From JBCCXL01 sp039191605 (lineage in GTDB: Bacteria > Acidobacteriota > Thermoanaerobaculia > Multivoradales > JAHZIX01): a stretch of 64,000 nucleotides of DNA. Shown here piece after piece: positions 41,897 through 49,800 of the stretch (positions within the stretch are counted from its first letter, which is position 1; each line of letters opens with the position of its first letter). The stretch is from positions 78,496 to 142,495 of the forward strand of contig JBCCXL010000018.1 in NCBI GenBank assembly GCA_039191605.1. The letters are read 5' to 3'. Under the pieces are notes generated by a model. It saw only the letters and a list, made by a program, of their open reading frames with translations. It searched no databases and had not been told where the DNA came from. The position numbers were made by a program, and so were the translations under genes.

Positions 41897-43038
41897 GCTT
41901 TCGTCTCGGAGTGCATCTCAACGTGTTGATCGGCAAGGTGGTGCCGAGGCCGCTGCCGGAGCGCTACGTGCGCACCATGGAGCAGATCCAGGTGACCGAG
42001 AGCACTCGGGGAGCCAGCGGCTTTCAGCTGCGAATCGGGGTCAACGAGCCGACCCTAGGCTCGGGATTCCCGATTCTCGACGAGTCGATCTTCGAGCCCA
42101 CCAGCCGGGTGATCCTCACCGTGCTGGCGGGGGCGGTACCCCAGGTGCTGCTGGACGGAATCGTGACCCATCGGGAGCTGCAGCCGGCGGAGGGGGGCCC
42201 CGGAGCCTTCCTAGCGGTGACCGGCGAAGACCTGTCGGTGCTGATGGATCTGGAGGAAAAGACGGTGGAGCACACCGCCCAGAACGAGCTGATCATCGCC
42301 AACAAGATCATCGCCACCTACGCCCGCTACGGCATGATCCCGAAGGTGATTCCGCCGCCGCAGCTGGATCAGCCGCTGCCCATCGAGCGCATTCCGGTGC
42401 AGCGGGGCACCGACCTCGCCTACCTGCGGCAGCTGGCGGCCCGCTTCGGCTATGTCTTCATGGTGGAGCCCGGCGTTGCCCCCCTGAGCACCTTTGGCTA
42501 TTGGGGACCGCAGCCGCGAACGGCGATCCCCCAGCCGGCGCTGTCGGTGGCGATGGCCTCCCAAACCAACGTCGAGGCCCTGACCTTCAGCACCGATGCC
42601 CTCACCGCGGAGCGGGTCCACGGCCGCATTCAGGACGGCAAGACCAATCAGGCCAACAAGATCAAGATTAGCTCGGAGACCCTGAAGCCGCGGCTGGCGA
42701 AGAAGTCCGCCCTCAAGGCCCAGGGCAAGCTGGCCCTCGACCGGCTCACGGTGCCCGGCGGAGGCTTCACCGCCAGCCAGGCCCGGGCCCGGGCTCAGGG
42801 CCGGGTGAATCGGGCCTCCGAGGCGCCGGTGAAAGCCCAGGGGAGTCTCGACACCCTGGCCTACGGCAGCGTGCTGCGGGCGCGAGGGGTGGTGGGGGTG
42901 AGGGGAGCCGGCAGCGCCTATGACGGCAGCTACTATGTGGAGTCCGTCACCCACGATCTTCGGCCCGGCAGCTACCGCCAGAAATTCACTCTCACCCGAG
43001 AAGGACAGGGCTCCACCCTGCCTCTCGTTCGCCCCTGA
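41893..43038 (+). CDS. baseplate hub protein, phage gpD / VgrG N-terminal type
   Basis: A 381-residue hub protein. The start is ATG 41893 (ATGA overlap with the LysM stop); the open frame extends further upstream but that part overlaps the LysM gene out of frame. The gpD/gp27-like signals are LRIGVNEPTLGSGFPILDESIFEPTSRV, DGIVTHRELQP, FLAVTGEDLSVLMD, IERIPVQRGTDLAYLRQLAARFGYVFMVEPG and the end GSYYVESVTHDLRPGSYRQKFTLTREG. It forms the trimeric platform between tube and spike. In Afp8/Pvc8 this part is fused to the spike; here spike is the next gene. Confidence 0.9.
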   Translation: MSFRLGVHLNVLIGKVVPRPLPERYVRTMEQIQVTESTRGASGFQLRIGVNEPTLGSGFPILDESIFEPTSRVILTVLAGAVPQVLLDGIVTHRELQPAEGGPGAFLAVTGEDLSVLMDLEEKTVEHTAQNELIIANKIIATYARYGMIPKVIPPPQLDQPLPIERIPVQRGTDLAYLRQLAARFGYVFMVEPGVAPLSTFGYWGPQPRTAIPQPALSVAMASQTNVEALTFSTDALTAERVHGRIQDGKTNQANKIKISSETLKPRLAKKSALKAQGKLALDRLTVPGGGFTASQARARAQGRVNRASEAPVKAQGSLDTLAYGSVLRARGVVGVRGAGSAYDGSYYVESVTHDLRPGSYRQKFTLTREGQGSTLPLVRP

Positions 43039-43050
43039 GGAGCGTCGCCC

Positions 43051-43656
43051 GTGAACTCCGAACCGACAAGATTCTTCGGCAAATACCGAGGCAAGGTCAC
43101 CAACAACGTGGATCCGATGAAGCTCGGCAGAGTGCAGGTGAGCTGCCCGGACGTGCTGGGGGAGGGCAAGCTCAGCTGGGCGATGCCCTGCGTCCCCTAC
43201 GCCGGCAACAAGGTGGGGCTTTACACCGTGCCGCCGAAGGGGGCAAACGTGTGGGTGGAGTTCGAGGGGGGAGATCTCAACTACCCCATCGTCGGCGGCT
43301 GCTTCTGGGGCAAGGGGCAGCTTCCCGCCAATCCGCCGGTGGCGGAGATCAAGGTGTTCAAGACCGAGGCCTTCGAGCTGGTGATCAAGGACCTCAAGGG
43401 AGCCGGCGGCCTGACCCTGAAGATGGGCAAGCCGGCGGTGGCGATTCCGATCACGCTGAAGGCCGACAACAAAGGAGTCACGCTAACGATGCAGAACGCC
43501 AAGATGACCCTCAGCCCCAAGGCTATCGAGCTGCGGCTGCCGCCGGCGGCCCTCAAGCTCTACGCCGCCAAGTCGGAGCTCAAGCACGGCGCCGGGTCGG
43601 TGGCGGTGCAGGGGCTGAAGGTGAGCCTCAACAAGGGCGCTCTGGAGGTGACCTGA
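43051..43656 (+). CDS. spike protein, phage gpV / gp5 OB-fold type
   Basis: A 201-residue spike with a GTG start and GAGGAGCG upstream. Residues about 5-90 are the gp5-like OB domain: KYRGKVTNNVDPMKLGRVQVSCPDVLG, AMPCVPYAG, PPKGANVWVEFEGGDLNYPIVGGCFWG. Residues 100-201 are short repeated strands (LKMGKPAVAIPITLKADNKGVTLTMQNAKMTLS) expected to form a trimeric beta-helix needle. It pairs with the gpD-like gene just upstream and the PAAR-like tip just downstream. Confidence 0.9.
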   Translation: MNSEPTRFFGKYRGKVTNNVDPMKLGRVQVSCPDVLGEGKLSWAMPCVPYAGNKVGLYTVPPKGANVWVEFEGGDLNYPIVGGCFWGKGQLPANPPVAEIKVFKTEAFELVIKDLKGAGGLTLKMGKPAVAIPITLKADNKGVTLTMQNAKMTLSPKAIELRLPPAALKLYAAKSELKHGAGSVAVQGLKVSLNKGALEVT

Positions 43657-43657
43657 A

Positions 43658-43999
43658 ATGCCCGGACCCTTAGTTCAGGTGGGAGCCAATATTCGCTGCC
43701 CCCACGGCGGCACGGTGATGATTCTGCCGACCAATCCTCGGGTGCGGGCCACGGCGCCGGTGGGGATGCTGAATCATCAATCCCCCGTCGCCGGATGCCC
43801 CTTCCAAATCCCCACCCCGGGAGGCCCGAAGCCCCAGCCCTGCGTTCGGGTGCAGTGGACTCTCGGGACGCTGCGGGTGAAGGCCAACGGGATTCCCGTG
43901 ATCAACCGCTCCGCCATCGGCATGTGCTTCTCCATCGAGGGGATCCCCCAGGGGCCGCCGATCATCGCCACCACCCAGATGCGCGCCAAGGGGATGTGA
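43658..43999 (+). CDS. PAAR-like spike tip protein (Afp10/Pvc10-like)
   Basis: A 113-residue protein that begins one base after the spike stop. GPLVQVGANIRCPHGGTVMIL, the central VAGCPF and the end PQGPPIIATTQMR are the pattern of the short PAAR-like caps in eCIS and some T6SS. A Cys (CPH) and His residues could hold the metal at the apex. It would sharpen the spike that first touches the target. Assigned by pattern and position. Confidence 0.85.
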   Translation: MPGPLVQVGANIRCPHGGTVMILPTNPRVRATAPVGMLNHQSPVAGCPFQIPTPGGPKPQPCVRVQWTLGTLRVKANGIPVINRSAIGMCFSIEGIPQGPPIIATTQMRAKGM

Positions 44000-44002
44000 G
44001 CC

Positions 44003-44368
44003 GTGGCCCTGCGTTTTCCCTACCAGATCACCGGCGCCGGCCGCACCGCCGTCAGTGGACCGCAGCAGAGGGTGCGGGAGCTGGTGGAGCAGGTGCTGTT
44101 CACGGTGCCCGGGGAGCGGGTGAATCGGCCTTCTTTTGGTTCGGGAATGGAACGTTTGGTCTTCGGCGCCGCCAGTCCTGAAGTGGTGACCGCGACTCAG
44201 AGCCTGGTGCAGAGCTCCCTGGTGGAATGGCTGGGGGACGTGGTTCAGGTGGAGGACGTGGCGGTATCGGTCGATGAATCGCGGCTCGAGGTCACCGTGA
44301 CCTACGTGATGTTGGTGGACCAACAGCGCCGCCAAGAGGTCTTCGAGAGGGAGATCAAATCGCTATGA
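44003..44368 (+). CDS. gp25/GPW-family baseplate wedge protein
   Basis: A 121-residue protein with GTG start, matching the gp25 lysozyme-like baseplate family. Marks are RVRELVEQVLFTVPGERVNRPSFGSGMERLVFG (about 26-58), VVTATQSLVQSSLVEWLGDVVQVEDVAV, and ESRLEVTVTYVML. The conserved EPR-like 'PGERVNRPxFG' segment starts sheath polymerisation from the baseplate. Overlaps the next gene by 4 bases (ATGA). Confidence 0.92.
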   Translation: MALRFPYQITGAGRTAVSGPQQRVRELVEQVLFTVPGERVNRPSFGSGMERLVFGAASPEVVTATQSLVQSSLVEWLGDVVQVEDVAVSVDESRLEVTVTYVMLVDQQRRQEVFEREIKSL

Positions 44369-46890
44369 GACGGCGCCGCTCCGAGAGCTTCCTGAGGCGG
44401 GCCGGCCTTGCCGGCCCCGCCGGCAAGCTCGTGGAGCCGAGGCCCGACGGCGAGGGGATTCCCGTCGTCCAGACGCCTCGCTGGTATGCCCTATTGCGGG
44501 TGGAGGTGAGCAAGGCGAGCCAGCGCCTGCTGGAGCTGGGGCTGGTATTTCGGGTCGAAGCCGGGGCTCCGCCGCTGGAGCTGTCGATGGGCAATCTCCT
44601 GCTCCTCACGGTGAAGGGGGAGCGCACCCCGGAGCTGGAGTTGGTGAGCGTCGGCCTGACCGAGGTGGAAGACGACGAGCAGCACGTGGTGGTGCCGGTG
44701 ACGGTGCGCGATCTCAGAGCGGCGGAGGAGCTGCTGGTGCAGGGGGACCCGCCCTCTTGGGTGGTCCAGGTGGTGGATCTCATGGGGCTCGAGGCCAATC
44801 GCTCGCGGGCCGGCTTCCTCACCGTGGTGAATTGGCCCGAGGGGGAAGACTGCCCGCAGCCGGAGAGCTTCGAGATTCCGGATCGCAGCACCCCGGAGCT
44901 GGACTACCTGGCGAGGGACTATTCGGCGCTGCGGCAGGTGATGCTGGATCAGCTCTCCCTAGTGCAGACAGAGCGCAGCGATACGCCGGATCTCGGCCCG
45001 GCGGACGAGATGACGATGCTGGTGGAGGTGCTGGCCTACGCCGCGGACAAGCTGTCGTATTACCAGGACGCGGCGGCTACCGAGGCCTATTTGGAGACCG
45101 CCCGTCGCCGCCTTTCGGTGCGCCGTCACGCGAGGCTGGTGGACTACCGCCTCCACGAGGGCTGCAACTCTCGGCTGTGGGCCAGCTTCGAGGCGGAGGG
45201 TACCTTCGTGTTGCCGGGCTTGACCCCGCTGCTCACTGGAGCCCAGGGTTTTTCGGATTCGGTGCTGGCGCCCTCGGATACGCGTTCTTTCGAGCGTGCC
45301 CTGGCGGCCGGTGCGGAGGTCTTCCTCACTCTCGAAGACGTCACCCTGTCTCGGACCTTCAACGAATTGAGCCTGGCGGATCCCTGGGGACGGGTACCTT
45401 ACGCCCTGGACATCGGCACCACGGAGGCCTTTCTCGTCGGCCACGGCCTCGGTCTCGAGGTGGGGATGGTGTTGATCCTGGAGGAGGTGCTGGGGGTGCT
45501 CACCGGCTCGCCGGAGGATGCCGATCCGGAGCGCCGCGCGGCGCTCCGGCTGCAGCAGGTGGACGAGGTGAACGACGTCGGCAACGGCGCAGACTACACC
45601 CGGATCCGCTGGTTCGATGACGATGCCCTGCTGCAGTCGCTGGCGGTGGTGGCGCTGGTGGAGGGTCGCGAGGTCAAGGACGTGACGGTGGTGCGGGCCA
45701 ACGTGGTCGCCGCGGATCACGGTCGCCCGATTCCGCAGGAGGTGCTGCAGCCTTCCCCGGTGCCGGCTCCGACGCTGGCGGAGCTGCAGGGGGACGGCAG
45801 GGGATGGCAGCCGGTGCTGCAATATCCGGACGTCACCTTCGCGGTGCCCTGGGATGGGGAGGAGGAAAAGCTGCGGCCGGCACGGGCGACCCTGGAGCAG
45901 GATCCCGACAGGGCGCGGCCGTCGGTGCATCTGGTGCAGGTGGGGGAGGACGCCCGCTGGCACGGGCGAGCAGACCTGCTTTCCAGCGGACCCTACGATC
46001 GCGCCTTCGTCCTGGAGGTGGAGAGCGATCGAGGGGCGATGCTGCGCTTTGGCGACGACAGCGTCGGCCGCCGTCCGCCGCCGCGGGCGGTCTTCGAGGC
46101 CAGCTATCGGGTCGGTAACGGCACCGCCGGCAACGTCGGCGCCGACGCCCTGGCGACGGTGGTGACGACGCAGCGGGTGAACGCGGTGACCAACCTGCTG
46201 CCGGCCACCGGTGGCGTCGATCCGGAGCTGCTCTCGCGGGCCCGGCTCAACGCTCCGGATGCCTACGGCGTGCAGCAGCGAGGGGTGACGGAGGAGGATT
46301 ACCGCCAGCTGGTGGAGGCGCTGCCGACGGTGCAGCAGGCGGCGGTGGTGGCCGAATGGTCGGGATCCTGGCTGAATTTCGAGATCAGCATCGATCGCTT
46401 GGGAGGACTACCCCTGGACGACGCCTTCCTGGCCTCTACCACCCGCTACCTGGAGGCTTTCCGCCTCGCCGGTACCTCTTTTTCGCTGCGCTCGCCGCGC
46501 TGGGCGGCGGTGGAGATTCAGCTGGTGGTCTACTGCTCCGCAGCCCTTTCCGCCACCAGCCTGCGGGCGGAGCTGGACCGACTCTTCGGCACCGGCAAGC
46601 TGGCGGACGGCAGCCTGGCCTACTTTCACCCGGATCGCTTCACCTTCGGTCAGTCGGTGGTGCTCTCGGATCTGGTGGAGCAGGCGCAGCGGGTCACCGG
46701 GGTGGATTGGGTGAATGCGGATCCCCAAACCGATCCCCGAATTCGCTTCCGGCGCTGGGGACAGCCGTCTCAGGGAGAGCTGACGGCGGGGGAGATCCCC
46801 GTCGGGCCGCTGGAGATCGTGCGGGCGGACTCCAACCCCGCCGAACCCACCCACGGCAGCGCCCGAATGCTGGTGGTCCAGGAGGCATAG
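44365..46890 (+). CDS. baseplate J / gp6-like wedge protein (Pvc11-like)
   Basis: An 841-residue baseplate assembly protein. Residues about 1-160 are a variable N-terminus. Residues 170-250 hold PELDYLARDYSALRQVMLDQL..., DLGPADEMTMLVEVLAYAADKLSYYQDAAATEAYLETAR, the hallmark of eCIS gp6-like proteins. The C-terminal 320 residues contain the baseplate-J core: LRFGDDSVGRRPPPRAVFEASYRVGNGTAGNVGADAL, then ARLNAPDAYGVQQRGVTEEDYRQLVEALP. Unlike the next gene it lacks Kelch repeats. It forms the inner wedge ring with gp25. Confidence 0.9.
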   Translation: MRRRRSESFLRRAGLAGPAGKLVEPRPDGEGIPVVQTPRWYALLRVEVSKASQRLLELGLVFRVEAGAPPLELSMGNLLLLTVKGERTPELELVSVGLTEVEDDEQHVVVPVTVRDLRAAEELLVQGDPPSWVVQVVDLMGLEANRSRAGFLTVVNWPEGEDCPQPESFEIPDRSTPELDYLARDYSALRQVMLDQLSLVQTERSDTPDLGPADEMTMLVEVLAYAADKLSYYQDAAATEAYLETARRRLSVRRHARLVDYRLHEGCNSRLWASFEAEGTFVLPGLTPLLTGAQGFSDSVLAPSDTRSFERALAAGAEVFLTLEDVTLSRTFNELSLADPWGRVPYALDIGTTEAFLVGHGLGLEVGMVLILEEVLGVLTGSPEDADPERRAALRLQQVDEVNDVGNGADYTRIRWFDDDALLQSLAVVALVEGREVKDVTVVRANVVAADHGRPIPQEVLQPSPVPAPTLAELQGDGRGWQPVLQYPDVTFAVPWDGEEEKLRPARATLEQDPDRARPSVHLVQVGEDARWHGRADLLSSGPYDRAFVLEVESDRGAMLRFGDDSVGRRPPPRAVFEASYRVGNGTAGNVGADALATVVTTQRVNAVTNLLPATGGVDPELLSRARLNAPDAYGVQQRGVTEEDYRQLVEALPTVQQAAVVAEWSGSWLNFEISIDRLGGLPLDDAFLASTTRYLEAFRLAGTSFSLRSPRWAAVEIQLVVYCSAALSATSLRAELDRLFGTGKLADGSLAYFHPDRFTFGQSVVLSDLVEQAQRVTGVDWVNADPQTDPRIRFRRWGQPSQGELTAGEIPVGPLEIVRADSNPAEPTHGSARMLVVQEA

Positions 46891-49800
46891 ATGAGCCGAC
46901 GTCCTCAGGACCCTCGCCGTACTTCGCCCCACCGGCGGGAATCGGCAACCCGGGATGCGGGCCGCCGTGGCTCGACCAGCCCTCGTCGCACCGAGGCCTT
47001 GCCGGGGGCCGAAGAGGCGACCACGGCGAGCGCTTCGGGCTCCCTCGCGGTGCCCTCGGCGGGCAGCGCCGACCCCCGTCAGGACGGGCTCTACAACCCG
47101 CCGGGGCAGCGCCGGCTGCGCTTCCGAGTCGGTACCCAGAGCAGCTTCTATCGCCGCATGGTGGCCCAGCTGCCGGAGGAAACCCTGCCGGACGGGCCCG
47201 CCATGGGCAATCGACCGCTGCGCCGTCTGACCACCCGGGATCCGCAGGACCCCACCCTGGCGCTGCTCTGGGCCTTCGCCGGCGTCGGGGACATCCTGAC
47301 CTTCTATCAGCAGGAGATCCTGAACGAGGGCTATGTCGGCACCGCCAGCGAGCGGCTGTCGCTGGTGGAGCTCTCTCGGCTGGTGGGTTACGAGCCGACT
47401 CCGCCGGTGAGCGCCGAGGCGCTGCTGGCCTTCTCCGCAGAGGAGACGGAGGACGAGACCAACCCCGACGAATACCCGGTGCCCGTCGGCACCGCGGTGG
47501 TCAGCACGCCGGAGGGGGAGGGGGAGCTGCCCCAGACTTTCGAGACCTCCGATTTACTGACGGCGCGGTCGAGGTGGAACAGCCTACGCCCCCAGCAGAC
47601 TCGCCGACAGCCCCTGCGCCCCGGAAGCACCTCCCTGTGGCTCGCCGGGGTGGATACCGGATTGGAAAGCGCCAGTCGCCTGCTGCTGGTGCGCCGGGGC
47701 GTCGACCGCGGCGGCGAGGCGCGCTTCGCCTGGCGAGAGCTGGTGGTGCAGGAGGTAGTCGCCGAGGAGGATGAGAGCGGCGAGGCCCCGGAGCTGGAGC
47801 GCACCTTCGTGCGCTGGGACGGAGCCCTCGGCTTCAGCTTCTTCTGGATCCCCCCGGAGGGCCAGAACCTGCCGGAGGTCGAGGTCTACGCGCTGCGGGA
47901 ATCCGCTTCCCTCTTTGGCTACGACGTGCCGCCTTGGTCGAGCCAGCCGTGGGAGGTGAAGGTGGCGAACACGCCGCCGGGCTTCGTACCCCAGGATTTC
48001 GACGACTGGCCGGGGCTGGAGCTGGACCTCGACCAAATCGATCTCGACGCGGAATACCCCTCGGTGATCTCTGGCGGATGGATGGTGCTGGAGCGGCCGG
48101 CGGCGATCACCGTGGTGGAGGCGGGAGTGGTGACGACGGTGAACCGCAACGCCTTCACCCTCAGCGGCCAGGTGACCCGGGTGCGCCCGGCGCTCACCGC
48201 CACGGTGCCCTGCGGCACCACCCTGGTGCCTCCGAGGCAGCTGGCGACGGTGACCCGTCTGCCGGACGGCCGGGTGCTTGTGGCCGGTGGGCTAGGAGCG
48301 CCGCAGCAGGGCCTGCAGCGGGCGGCGAAGGTGGTTCCGGAGCCCCTGAGCTCGGTGCAGATCCTCGATCCGGTGAACGGCACGGTCACCGCCACGGGCT
48401 CTCTGCAGCAGGCGCGGTCGGGGCATAGCGCGACCCTGCTGGCGGACAACACGGTGTTGGTGATCGGCGGCATAGGGCGCCAGGGCAAGAGTCTCGCCAG
48501 CGCCGAGCTCTACCATCTGGAGGGGGAGTTCGCCGGCACCTTCACCGCCGTGACCAGTCATCTGCCAGTATCCCGCACCGCTCATACCGCCACGCTGCTG
48601 CCGGATGGCCAGGTGCTGGTGGCGGGGGGCCTCGAGGTGGGGGTGGGGACGGAGCAGGTGCTGCAGGTTTGCGCGCTCTACGATCCGAGTACCAAGAGCT
48701 TCTTCGGGCCGACTCAGCCCTTCGGGGTGCGCCCCAAGCCGCTGGTGCTGCAGCAGGGCAGGGCCTGGCATAGCGCGACGGTGCTGCCGGCGACGGGAGC
48801 TCGAGGCCCCCGAGTGCTGGTAGCCGGCGGGGTAGGGGCGAAGGCAGGCGTTGGCGAGGGGTTGGGAGAGGCCTTGGAGACCGCCGAGCTCTACGATCCG
48901 GTGCCGGAGCTCTTCCTCGAGACGGCGTCGATGGCGTCGGCCCGCAGTCACCATACGGCGAGCGTGGTGGTGACGGCGGAGGAAGACGGCGACTCGACGA
49001 CCCGGGTGCTGGTGGCCGGAGGCCGAGCCACCCAGGAGCGCTCGGAGGGCGGCAGCGTGCCGATGGCGGTGGCCTCCCTGGAGAGCTTCGATGGCGAGAG
49101 CGAAGCCTGGAGCGATGCCGGATTCCTGGAGCAGGGGCGCTTCGATCACAGCGCGACGGCGCTGGCGGACGGCAGCGTCGTGCTCGCCGGCGGCACCACC
49201 CTGGTGTGGCTGCCGACGGCTACGGAGCCGGTGCCGGAAACCCTGGCGACGGTGGAGGCCTGGCTGCCTGCGGTGAACGCCCCGCGTCGCCGCGAGAGCC
49301 TCGCCGAGCCCCGCACTCGTCACGGGGCGGTGCTGCTGGCGGACGGCTGGATGGTGCTCGCCGGAGGCTGGCGCGGGGAGCCTTCCGTGGCCCATCCCGA
49401 GGCCGGAGTGCCCCTCGGCTCGATCGACTTCTACCAGCCTCGCTCCGCGACCTTCATCGCCGCTGGCTCTCAGCCCTTCGACGCCTTCGCCAGCGCCATC
49501 TCGCCCCTGACTTCCGGTTCGGTGCTGGTGGCGGGGGGCTTCGGTACCCTGGTGGTGGGGGCCGACGGCGATCGTCAGCCGGCCCGCATCTTGCGGGCGG
49601 CGGCGGTCTTCGACCCTCACACGAATCTCTACACCAGCGTCGCCCATCTCCACACCGCACGCTCCGGGGCGGCGGCGACCCTGCTGCCGGGAGGCCAGGT
49701 GCTGGTGTCCGGAGGCGTGCTGGCGGTGGTCAACCCTCAGGTGGAGGCGCTGAAGAAGGCGCTGGACGAGGCCAAGGCGTCTCTCGAGGCGGCGGAGGCG

